A stretch of 64,000 nucleotides of DNA, taken from Aphidius gifuensis. Its lineage: Eukaryota > Arthropoda > Insecta > Hymenoptera > Braconidae. The DNA lies in NCBI RefSeq assembly GCF_014905175.1, contig NC_057789.1:27462555-27526554 (forward strand). The letters are read 5' to 3'. Every line of letters begins with the position of its first letter. The stretch's first letter is position 1. The position numbers and the translations under genes are program-made. Of the stretch, positions 53,901-64,000 are shown one piece after another. Below the pieces are notes generated by a model. That model did no database searches and had not been told where the DNA came from. It saw only the letters and a program-made list of their open reading frames with translations.

Positions 53901-56900
53901 ATTATTCTTAATTAAAAATAGCAAAAATTGAATTATTATATTTTACAAGTTTTTTATTAAAAATGGCTTACTTATTGATTTTTTAAATAAATATTTCAAG
54001 TTGATAAAAGTAATACCACATTGTGAAATTGTTAACCAACATTTGCTTGGTGAACAGATATTCATACATCTATTTTTCTATGAAAGACAGTTGATATGGG
54101 TGAGACGTGATCTTCGTGTTCCATATTCTATTATATTATCTGACCAATTTTCTGTAATGATCCTTGAAAATGATGAGAACCAACTGGTTCATTTTATGAG
54201 AACATGCATGTAATTTTAATGACGAATTTTACAATTTTGTAAAATATAATTTTTATAATTATTTTATTACAGATACATGGCCATAATGCGACCACTTCAA
54301 CACCACATGTCTCGTCGACGGACAATAGTTGCTTTAATTTTAATTTGGTTCACATCATCTATGCTTGCAATGCCATGTCTTTTATATTCAACCACAAAAA
54401 CACGAAGGTAATTTTATTTATACATACTACTGTATATTAAAAAGTATTTAAATTTTTTTTTTTTTTATTCATTCAAAGTTCATGTATGGTGTTGAATTGT
54501 TTGTAATTGTCTCATTCTAAAATCTACAAATAAATCGATGAGGTAGAATGAAATTCTAGTTGTATGGATATAGAACCTGTTACTAATGAAATTTAATGAT
54601 ACCAATTTTGTTTGTTGTAAGTACATAGTGACTGTCTCGAGGGAATGAAAAAACAAATAAAAAAAAAAGCATGAATAATAAATGAAGGATTCATGTTATA
54701 AATAATTAAATTAGTTTTGTTTATTTTAATCTATTTTACAGATATGGAAATGGAAAAAAAAGAATTGTTTGTTATATGCTGTGGCCTGATGGTGATTACC
54801 TGGATAGTAAGAGTGAATACATGTGAGTTAATAATTATTGATGATCGATATCCTGAAAATGAAATTACTTTTTGGCTTATTAAATTTATTTCTCTCAAAA
54901 AAAAAATATCTAGCTTCTTCACGAAAATTGCATGGTCTTTGTTTTTTATTTTCAAATCAGTTTGTGGTAATAAAAAAATATTAAATAAATAAATTAATCA
55001 AAATTTAGGTTCTTTTTTTTAATAGTCAAATTGCAGTCAATTTTTTTTTTTTAGAATAAAAAAGAAATATATATATGAAATTTTTTCGTTCCATATTTTT
55101 TCAGATATAATCTTGTTATCCTTGGGGTAACATATCTCATACCGATGACGGTGATGGCAGTTTGTTATACACTCATGGGTAGAAAATTATGGGGTTCCAA
55201 ATCCATTGGGGAACATACACAGCATCAAAAAGACTCAATGAAATCGAAGCGCAAGGTAGATACGTGGTAAAAATTTTACCATGAGTTGAATATATTTAAA
55301 TTTTTTTTCCAACTTTCAGTGAACATAGTATATACTACACCAATAAAATGATGTCTCGTAAAATATATATTTTTATTTTTATATTTTTTTCAAATTCATA
55401 AAAAAAAAAAAAAATAAAAAAACATTTACTGGTTTTATTAATATAAATTTTAATGACTTAACTTGACAACTAAAAATTATTTTTTCATATATTTTTTATT
55501 GAGAAAATAATATTTTTTCTATCCATCTTAATTTTATTATATTTACCAGTGTTGATGTTTTTTTTTTTTTTTTTTTATTTTCTCTTTTATAGGTGGTAAA
55601 AATGTTTATCATCGTTTTTGTACTTTTTGCTGTTTGCTGGCTACCATATCATGGTTTTTTCATTTTTCTTCATCATTATCGTAGTGTCATGGGCAACAGT
55701 TATGTGCAACATGTTTATCTCAGTTTTTATTGGCTTGCAATGTCAAACGCAATGGTTAATCCAATCATTTACTACTGGATGAACACGAGGTTTGTTTTTT
55801 ATTTTATTATATATTTATTATTTTAATTAAAAATTTATAGTCTTTATAATTTTTCAATAATTATTCAAATTATAAAAAACAGTTAATTAAATGATCTTCT
55901 TTTAATTATCTTTTTATTTATTTCATATCAATATTTTTTTTATTAACAAATTAATTTAATTGTATAATTTATTAGTTACCGAAAAATTCATTAAAATTTT
56001 TAATTGATCAATATTTTACAGACTGACGTAGTTATTTATTCAACGGCTGTTGTTGTATTGATAATTTAATGCTTCAAAAATATTTTCTATTCATACAATA
56101 TTATATGCAGTGGCCAGTTAATTAAATTTCAATTATAAAAGTGGCTTACTAAATATCTTTAGGAGAAACCATATTATAATTGCTCGAATCTCTCAAAGAT
56201 AATCGATTATTTTATCTATTCATTGACAATATTATTATTATTTATTTATTTTGTTTATTTTCTATATTCATAATTTTAATTATCGCGAAAAAAAAAATAA
56301 TATTTCTATATAATGTATAATAACAAAGCTTCATTTCTGAAAGATTTAGGTCACATTAAATATAAGTGGCATTTCAAGTCAAAATATATAGAATTAAAAT
56401 TACGTGATTTATAAGTACATCATAAAATTTAAATAAGTCTATCAAATAAAATACAATATGCACATTTTGTATTTCATACTTCAAAATTACTCTAATATAA
56501 AAGTTAAAATTTAATTTTAATTTATCATTTATTAAAAATAAAAAAATATATTTATATTAATAAAATGAAAAAGAAGTTTATTATAATATCATATTACATT
56601 GTCAGTTGGAAAAAAATTACAGCTACTTAAAATGAAAACGAATAAAGGTTATTTGTTAGCTTAAAAAAATATATTTATCTAACTTATACTCAGCGTTTTT
56701 ATACACGAGCTATATGACACCCGTAATATTTTTTTTTCTTTTTCGAATGTCCCAAAAGAAATCAACGTTTGAATAACATCTATCTAGTCGAATTTTCTGT
56801 TCATACATTTCACACGAAGAAAACGTCTTTTATTTAGTTATCTAATACTTTGGAGTTGAAGAAACATTGAAGCATAACAAAAAAAAAAGTAGAGAATAAA

Positions 56901-58637
56901 AAAGCTATGGCGAAAAAAATCAATGGCCATAGAAACGTGGTGTCGCGAGTTGATTTAACTTTAACTCCAACTGTAGACGAAAATAAAAAAAATAAAAATT
57001 AAGGTCACAAGGTACAACAGTTGATGGGAAAAAAAATATTACAACATGTGACTAATTAAAGCTAATGGATGTTTTAGTTTTTTTTTTTTTCTCTTCAAGT
57101 ATGATGTATAAAATAAAAAAAAAATAACAAGTATTTATCTGGATGTAAATTAATTTAACAATTTTATATTTCGACAGGTTTCGGCTGTATTTTCAACAAA
57201 TAATATGCAGATTTTGTTGCATGATACGTCGTCAAGATACAGTGAGTCGTCAAATGCACGAATTGACTGGTTTCCATCGTTCTGAAATTGGACGATCAAA
57301 TTCTGGTATGTTATTTATTTATTTCAATGAAATTATTAATAGTTAAAAAATATTTTAATTGAAAATGAAAAAGAGTTAGATTATTTATTTAAAAAAGAAT
57401 TTCATTACTTTTTTATTTTTTAATTTTAACAAGATAATTCGAAAAGTTATAATGAAGTTTTCACATATGCTCTATTTTTTTGTTAGACAACAACAGCAAA
57501 ACAACTTTAAGAATTTTCATACTTGTTGGAATTATAATGATAAAATCATTTGTTTTAATTTTTCGTAAAACTTCATATAGTTTATTTTATTTTTAATATG
57601 ATTTTTAATCAATTTTAAAAGTCAATATAAAAAATTTAAATAAAAAACAGGAAAATTAAAATATATTTTGCAATATTTTTAATGATGTAAAGGGCAAAAA
57701 AAATATCATTAATTTTTTTTAATATGTGCGTTGATAAAACCAGATTCATTTGAATTTAAAAAAAAATAAATAAAAAATACATGCGAATTTGTTTTTCATT
57801 TAAAAAACTTTTAATTAGTTTTTTATAAATAAAAAAAAAAAATTTATATTGTTATTGGAATATTTTCATTTGATCATCCACTGATTTATTGTTTTATTTA
57901 ATTATTAATTATTTTTGAACTCGAAGATAAGCTTAAAACTAAAATCTATTTAATCTCAATGAGGTTTTTTTTTTTTTTATATTTATTCAAAATAGAGAGG
58001 GTTGTTTTGTCGATTCGTTTTTTGCATGTACTTAATACATTTGCTTGAAACAGTATCCTGTCTTTTTGCATTACAAGAATTGGTCTTTGGTCTATGCCAA
58101 AAACCACATTTTCTCAATCCTTGGATTAAAGCCAATAGTATGAAAAACAAGAGCAAATAAAATATCAAGTAAAGCGTTTTTCAATAATGATAAAAAATTG
58201 TAAAACTTTTTTACTTATAAATTTTATTAAAGAAAAATTCTATACAATTTGTAGTATCTATAAATGTCATATATTTTTTTATTAAATATTTAAAAAACTA
58301 GATTATATTTTATATATTTAATAGAATATTTTATTGTCATAAATGTTGTCAATGACTGTAAAGAGAACAAACTTATTGACAAATTTCAAATGGAAATAAA
58401 GTTTAATTGCAAATCTCAGTTAAATTTAGTCACATGAAAAACGATTAACTTGATAGTTTTCATTGTTAAAGTTTGATAACAAATAACAATATAAATTCAT
58501 TTTCAGGACGTATGAAATCAACATCAATACGATGGCGTCACAGTACACCTGACAATCACATTCAGTCATTTCAAATGAATACACGATCAATATGTGAAAA
58601 ACTACATCATAAACGTCAGGATGTTGCTATTATTTAA
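35934..58637 (+). CDS. TkR86C: Tachykinin/natalisin receptor, class A GPCR of TkR86C type
   Basis: Eight coding exons: 35934-36228, 47635-47848, 54273-54407, 54742-54822, 55105-55255, 55593-55789, 57178-57305 and 58507-58637 (TAA), for 443 residues in consistent phases. The extracellular N-terminus has NCS and NLS glycosylation sites, followed by helix 1 (AVILLIATGGNIIVMW). Helix 2 has RMRTVTNYLLVNLSITDLMM, then the loop Cys in FYCTINNFV, DRYMAI after helix 3 (the G-protein-coupling motif), VCYMLWPDG in loop 2, MKSKRKVVKMF leading to helix 6 (CWLPYH), and NPIIYYWMNTRF in helix 7. The WPDG and INNF words match TkR86C rather than TkR99D, and natalisin is the known ligand of the TkR86C type. The tail has cysteines (ICRFCC) suited to palmitoylation. 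Intron one (11.4 kb) holds two genes on the other strand. The start is the first ATG of the open frame. Confidence 0.93.
36229..43863. other. First part of TkR86C intron 1
   Basis: 7.6 kb of A+T-rich intron with no supported gene. A less A+T-rich island stands out at about 38235-38350, and smaller ones at 39735-39880 and 42560-42700. The last contains the 14-bp palindrome CCTCAATATTGAGG at 42587-42600. A (TAA)n run lies near 41361. Confidence 0.45.
44026..44638 (-). CDS. Small secreted protein, Ser/Thr-rich linker and hydrophobic C-terminal domain (family copy 3)
   Basis: Two exons: 44440-44638 and 44026-44378, for 183 residues. It has the same signal peptide as copy 1 (MFKKIYSAFILMAIILPLVF) and a shorter Thr-rich linker (one DGTT unit, and SKNESTTEKPT in common). 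The 353-nt second exon has LTPFVYFIRGLLFIFKYADH, VEGLVNPTLKG and the two C-terminal cysteines. It is nested in TkR86C intron 1 on the opposite strand. The linker length difference from copy 1 comes from loss or gain of short TTDKS units. Function is unknown. Confidence 0.8.
44712..44721 (-). promoter_or_regulatory. TATA box of secreted family copy 3
   Basis: TATATATAAA on the minus strand, 74 bp upstream of the ATG and followed by the same CCTAACAATAAGGA as in copy 1. It gives the nested gene its own promoter. Confidence 0.65.
45035..45650 (-). CDS. Small secreted protein of the same family (copy 4, intact)
   Basis: Two exons: 45491-45650 and 45035-45387 (stop), for 170 residues. The signal peptide is MFKHVNSLFFFLVIILPIVLC, then a linker rich in Ser/Thr/Pro (TTAAPDQTSPAETSTKTPIP) and ending PPKG at the splice site as in the others. 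The hydrophobic domain has LTPVVYLVRGLLFVVELLLK, LAELLPFLDPTLESV, SCLLASLAYGP and ECPPKPIA. The exon-two length of 353 nt and the intron position and phase equal those of copies 1 and 3, so all come from one ancestor. It lies in tandem, about 400 bp upstream (in its own direction) of copy 3. Copy 2 at 34616 is its truncated duplicate. Confidence 0.8.
45697..45704 (-). promoter_or_regulatory. TATA box of secreted family copy 4
   Basis: TATAAATG on the minus strand. An initiator-like TACAGTCG follows about 30 bp downstream, near 45671, leaving a leader of about 20 nt before the ATG. Confidence 0.6.
45705..47634. other. Last part of TkR86C intron 1
   Basis: A+T-rich DNA with homopolymer runs. 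It has no gene apart from the promoter at its left edge. Confidence 0.5.
47849..54272. other. TkR86C intron 2
   Basis: 6.4 kb of A+T-rich intron. Two short less A+T-rich stretches are discussed as findings (48205-48322 and about 54000-54210). A 21-bp near-perfect palindrome (AACCTCAATA-T-TATTGAGGTT) lies at 48570-48590. No gene is supported. Confidence 0.5.
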
Positions 58638-61600
58638 ATATTATATTAACAATTGTATATTAAACTTAATGAGTTATGCTAATTTTAAACTTTGTAAATA
58701 ATAATAATTATTATCATTTATTGTTACATAAGTTTTACTTCCCTAAAAAAAAGAAAAGTTTTTTTTTGTTAAAGTTTTAACTCATAAAATCGTTTTAATT
58801 TAGTTTAAATTCAAATTAAATTTTTGTTTTTATTAATTTATTTTTTTTTATATCTTTTTATAGTTTATTTTGTATTTCTCTTGTGTCATATTTTAAAAAA
58901 TAATTAGTATACTTATGAAAAAAAAAAAAAAAAAAATATAAATGGAGATAAAACTGATGTACAAATTTTTTCAAAAACTAACAAAAAGTTTTTATAAATG
59001 TTCGATTGAAGTTATCTTAACTGTGACAATTAAATAATATTTATTAATAATGTTATATTAAAAAATAATAATAATAATAATTTTATCAAATATTATTATA
59101 TTTATAAATATATTATAAATATTGTCATTGAATGGTGATAAATAACTATTTTAATTATTTAAAAAATGAAAAGTTTTAACATTTGAATGCAATAATTTTC
59201 GAGACGAGTTATTACACAAGGGACTTTTAAATATTATATGCATAATAAAATTAAAAAAGTTTAAAAAAATATAAAAAAAAACTCATCAAGGAAGCGTGTT
59301 CTGATAATATAAAATTTTATTTTTTTATTTTTTTTTTATCACCCAACATTAACTACATGAAACTGAGTTAGTCAAGTTTTCTATTTCGTAAAAAAAAGTT
59401 ACTAATTGTTAATAATTTAAAAAATAAAAAAATCAATTCTCAGTATACGATTTGAAAATAAAAAAAAAAATAAATTTATATCAGTGTTAAAAAATATTGT
59501 ATAAAAAATAATCAACAATTTTTATTAAATCCATTAAATTGCTTGATTTTATTTTTTCCAATATTCTATATTTTTTTTTCCATTCATTTTTATGAATGTA
59601 AATGCATATGACAGTCATTATTCAATTTTCAATATTGATAAAAATAAAAAAAAAAAATTCGAAACAAATTGCTAGCCAATAATTACACTACCGGGAATTT
59701 CATTTCATTCAATAATAATAAATAATTTATTTTATTACTTAGCACAAGATACGAATCAAGAAACGAGAAACACAAACAAACATAAATTAATAAAATTAAA
59801 GGTAAATATATATGACGAGAATTCTCTAGATCATTCAAAAGACCACTAATAATTTCAACAGACGACGAACAATATGTATATATGTAAGTAATAACCATGA
59901 CAAATTAAATGATATCTCAACCGAAAACAGACGTTTCTAATTATAGAGACGAAACGTGTCTACTGATATCAGATGATAATACCAATTAATTTGATTGCAC
60001 AAAGTAAAAGGTTAATTAATTTTTTTTATATACAGGTGTGGTGTAAAAAAAAAAAAAACGTCAGCAAATTTTAATTATAATTTCAAATTTTATTGTATTC
60101 AAAAAAAATGTGATGGCATGTTTTGGGGATTTGTATTTTTGTGATTAAAAAAAAAGTAGTAATTTTTTTTTCATTTTAATTTTAAACCAGTGATAGAATG
60201 AAATGTAAAAAATATTTTTCTTACTTTAGAGAAATGATATTCAATTCGACCTACTTATAAGAATATTATGTTTTAGAAAAGCTCTGACAGTTTGATTAAA
60301 AAGAATTGAAATAATAATTTATTTTTTTTTTTTGAATTATTAGAAAAGTGATATAAAGTTTTTCAATATGTCAGCTTTTTAAATATTTATTTTTGATTTT
60401 TCATTTATGATTAAATGGAATGTATTGTTAGATAAATTCAGTGTGACTTATTTGTGAATAATATTCGTGTATTTTATGTAAATAAACATAAATAAAGTTG
60501 GATATATTTTATTACGTCCCATTTAGATTTTGTATATGTTGAATGATTACAAGATTATTATTCTCAAAGTTTTGAAATATTTCTTGATATTAACAAAGTG
60601 TTTTGCATGTCTTAATTATTTGAACGTAATGAATCACTTCTGTTTTTGTTGTGTCTTTGTAATAATTTTATATAAAACTGTCGAAAATTTTAAAGTTTAA
60701 CAAGTTAAAAAGTCAAGACAACTTTGAAATATAATAATTGTTTACAGTTCACCGAATTTAAGACAAAAGATTTTTCTTTAATTTAAATTTTAGTTTGTTA
60801 TTTTACTTGGTACTTAAGTCACTTAATCAGAATAAATTGTTCTTAAACAATTTATTACAAAACTTTATTTTCCATCAATTAAAAAAAATATTTAATTTAA
60901 ATTATTAGTAAACGAATTTAATAATAAAATTTATTTCCTAGTTTTCCGGGAATCCATACAGTATTATAATTTTTTTATAAAATTATTCAGTACTTTGTTT
61001 TTTTATCAGATTAAATAATATTTAAATTTCATTGAACATCAATATAGTTCATCAAACAGCAACATATTGTTTTTTTTTTTTTTACTTGAATTTATTTTAG
61101 TCACGGAATTGACCGATAAATTTAACTTTCACATTTAAATAAATAAAAAAAAATTAATCTGGAAAATTATTAACGTCATAGAAATGATAATTCATGTATG
61201 AATTTAATTTAATATAAAAATAAAAAATACTTTAACCGAGTATATTGATTTATTTAATTATTCATTCAATTAATTTTTACTAATTGTGTCTGGTTTATTT
61301 TTTTTTTCTTTTTTGTCTACTGATTGAAATGAATGTCAAGTAAAATTACTTTAATAAATAACCAAAAAGCTAAACAATTAAATTAACGTTAGCAGAATAA
61401 TGAAAATTTTTTAACTTGAATTTGTAGATTAATTAAAAAAAGCTTTGAAATTTAGGTTTAGCCTTCCAAAAAAAATTAAATTAAATTTAAAAGTTTATAG
61501 TATATGTTCTTTAAGGTTTAAAAAATTCTATTAAAAATTTTTTACTTTATTTTTTATGATTATTATTCGCAGAGGTCAAATTCTTAAACGCATATCCGAA

Positions 61601-62316
61601 GAAAAAATTTTTCTCGAGAGATTTTTTACTACTTTTTTTATAGCTGCATTGTTGTATGATATACCAACCTTTTTTATGTCATTTTACCACCCACAACCAA
61701 TAGAATTACACACCGGATGTTAATGTACATATCTATGTATAAATAACACATATATATCCGTTCCACTTTACCTGCCATGTTGTGAGAAAACCACAAAAGC
61801 GTTCAACGTAAATCTGGATTTAAAGTAAACAAGAATCACACAGAAAATACTCGACAAAATAAGTTTAACAAAAGTAACTATTCAAATACCAGACTAAGGC
61901 TGTATCAATTAATTATTAACTTTTTTTTATTTAGTAAAGTGTAACTCAAACTTTTTTAATAAAATCACTAATATTTTTCATCTACGGTAGCTTGAAAATA
62001 CACCCAATATGCCACTGAGACTCAAAATAATAAAAATTATATACCAACGAATTTCATAAGAAAAAATACTCAATCATTTTGACAGATAAATTTTGCAAAT
62101 TATAATATCATTATACCATCACTTAAGTGTCATTAAAATTTAATATTTTAACTTTTATTATTAGCTTTAATTACTAAGTAGTAATTACTGAAAAAATTAA
62201 TAAAATTTATTTTTTATGATATGAATTTTATGTGTAAACTAAAATATTATTTTTATAAAACTCTAATGACTAAAATTAATACAAAATTGTACTAAATTAT
62301 CAATTAGTCATGAACT

Positions 62317-62404
62317 ATTTGGCGCATCATTTTGCTATAATACGATTGTATTGATCGGTGTATTATAATACAATAAAAATTAAGTGGTAACAAATGACGC
62401 GTAA
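62317..62404. repeat. Imperfect hairpin-forming segment
   Basis: GCGCATCATTT at the left pairs with AAATGACGCG at the right. Inside, TATAATAC/GTATTATA and ATTGTATT/AATACAAT form further complementary arms. It could be a small inverted-repeat element or a structured transcript. No transposase or clear target duplication is seen. Confidence 0.3.
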
Positions 62405-63500
62405 ATTTATTAGCAGATATTTGAGTAAATAATACAATACCATTAACTCATGAATTTTCAATTTATTTATGAAATGAAATTTTTCAGTTGATTATTCAAT
62501 TACAATCTCTCGAAATAATATGTCAAAAACACTTGAGTTAAATTAATAAAAAAATTTTTTTAAATACTTGTATATCACTTGACTTTGAAATATAAACTTG
62601 CTAACTTGAGAAATGTTATTAAATTTATATTATAATAATAATTACTATTATTATTATTTTAATATGTTAAGAATTTCAATTTAGCTGGTTGATAGAAACT
62701 TGAAAAGACGAAGAAATTTAATTTTATGATATCAACTAATAGTGTCATGGTCATTAGAGTTGAATAAAAAAATTTATATCAAATTTAAATTTAATGTTCT
62801 TTTTTAAAAAAATTAATAAAAAGTTGTTTTCAAAAGAAAGCTTCAAAATGAAATGGTAGTTTATTATTATTATTATTTTTTCTTGTAAATATCTTTATTT
62901 TATAAGTATAAGTACGTAGTTTTTATATATAGATATTAATTTTTTTTCTTGGAAAATTTTTATATTAACGTTTAAGTTTTAAATGATTACACAATACCTC
63001 TATTCGTTGAACAAAAATATAAAGTGAAAATAGCTTTAATGTATAACCCAAGAAAAAAATATAAAAATACCTTTTCATGTTGAACCTTTTCTTCAGCATA
63101 AAATTTATTAGTAAAAATTTTTTTTAATTTTTGTACTTTTATAATAATAATTTGAGATAGATATTATCGTTGATAAACGAAGCGTATCATGCATGAAACC
63201 TTTTAAATCATGTGGCAATTTTTGAAAAATAATTCTGCAAATTTTACGAGTATTTTTTATTTTTTTTTTTTGTTAGTTTAGAGGATAAAAATTTGTTATT
63301 TTTTTTATCCAAATAAATGAGAAAAAATACAGTGAGTATAAAAAATAATGTATTAGTAATGCATGTATAAAATAAGAATGTATAGTGCATTCTTAAAAAG
63401 GGTAAAATTTAAGGTCAGTTGATCTTGGTCTAAAAAGTTTTAGTAAATTTAAATTTATAGCCTTCAAAAAAAAAAAAAAACAAATACCAAAAAATTTACA

Positions 63501-63526
63501 GAATAACGTTATTCTGTCGTACGACA
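63501..63526. repeat. Two adjoining perfect palindromes
   Basis: GAATAACGTTATTC (14 bp) is followed without a gap by TGTCGTACGACA (12 bp). Each is its own reverse complement. Confidence 0.6.
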
Positions 63527-64000
63527 AAAAAAAACATTAAAGATTAATAAAAAAATTTTAAATTATTTATATGCAGTTGTGATCACTTTACAAAATAACA
63601 ATATCAATGATGTATCATCATAAATATAAAATTGAATTTCCAAGATGTACATCATAGACAAGTGGAAAAACGTCTGAAATAAAATTCAATCGAACAAAAC
63701 TATATTTGAACATCTGGTTAATCATAACACAATAAAATAAAAAAAAAAAAAAAAGGCTACAAACTTTTTCAAATCTTCAACTTTTATTTATAAAAATGAA
63801 ATTTTTATAAACTCAGAGACTTTTACAGTTTTTTTATACAACTTTTTTTCTACAATAAATGTTAACTTACTTTTGTGAAGTTTAAAATTTTCCATCTATC
63901 ATTTTTCTACGTCAAATATTATTTACAGTTCAAAAATTAGATATCCAATTTTTATATGATAAGGAATTAAAGTTTTACACAATTTTTTTTATAAATTTCT

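Larger units (their letters stand above)
58638..64000. other. Intergenic region right of the receptor
   Basis: 5.4 kb with no supported coding exon. The first few hundred bases are the receptor 3' flank. Less A+T-rich stretches lie at 59690-59990 and 61570-61870. The second contains TATAAATAA near 61738 and could be a promoter of a gene beyond the right edge, but no start codon with a frame follows. Inverted-repeat structures lie at 62317-62404 and 63501-63526. Confidence 0.45.

Noticed and set aside
61570..61602. Resemblance of AGAGGTCAAATTCTT to a conserved 18S rRNA segment
   Set aside because: The match ends after about 15 bases and the flanks do not resemble rRNA. It is most likely chance.
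1..64000. tRNA, rRNA, CRISPR or intact transposon
   Set aside because: No B-box-like GGTTCRANYCC, repeat-spacer array or transposase frame was found by eye. A tRNA or repeat scan would be needed to exclude small ones.

Overview
The window is nuclear DNA from an insect. Genes are intron-split with GT...AG borders. Intergenic DNA and introns are about 80% A+T and full of homopolymer A/T runs, and genes are islands of higher G+C. The protein families (Nimrod, Ance, a gustatory receptor, TkR86C) are insect ones. The composition and compact genes would suit a hymenopteran, possibly a parasitoid wasp, but the species call is inference only.

Left part (1-20,016): this looks like the ancient insect Nimrod cluster. 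In order there is a minus-strand Vajk-like PYPV-repeat cuticular protein built from tiny in-phase exons (running off the left edge); the last three exons of an Ance-3-like angiotensin-converting-enzyme homologue; nimA (EMI, NIM and EGF-like modules, one membrane helix, cytoplasmic tail); and a secreted nimB-like protein with eight NIM/EGF-like repeats. In Drosophila the nim genes are interleaved with Ance-3 and vajk genes, so this is conserved gene order. The proteins belong to haemocyte recognition and phagocytosis (Nimrods) and to cuticle (Vajk).

Middle (20,017-31,000): next come an unrecognised cysteine-rich single-pass membrane protein with a long Ser/Arg-rich tail (20,768-25,285), a gustatory receptor (26,524-28,020, +), and, convergent to it, a full TMEM161 homologue (28,292-30,583, -) whose first coding exon is only the ATG.

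Right part (31,000-64,000): a tachykinin/natalisin receptor (TkR86C type) spans 35,934-58,637 in eight coding exons with introns of 11.4 and 6.4 kb. On the opposite strand lies a small, unrecognised family of secreted proteins (signal peptide, Ser/Thr-rich linker, hydrophobic C-terminal domain with two cysteines). One intact pair is nested in the receptor's first intron (44,026-45,650). A copied pair at 33,573-34,876 has its second member truncated and is flanked by 53-bp direct repeats. The last 5.4 kb has no gene that I can support.

All exon borders were assigned by eye from splice consensus, reading phase and family resemblance. No alignment or expression data were available.
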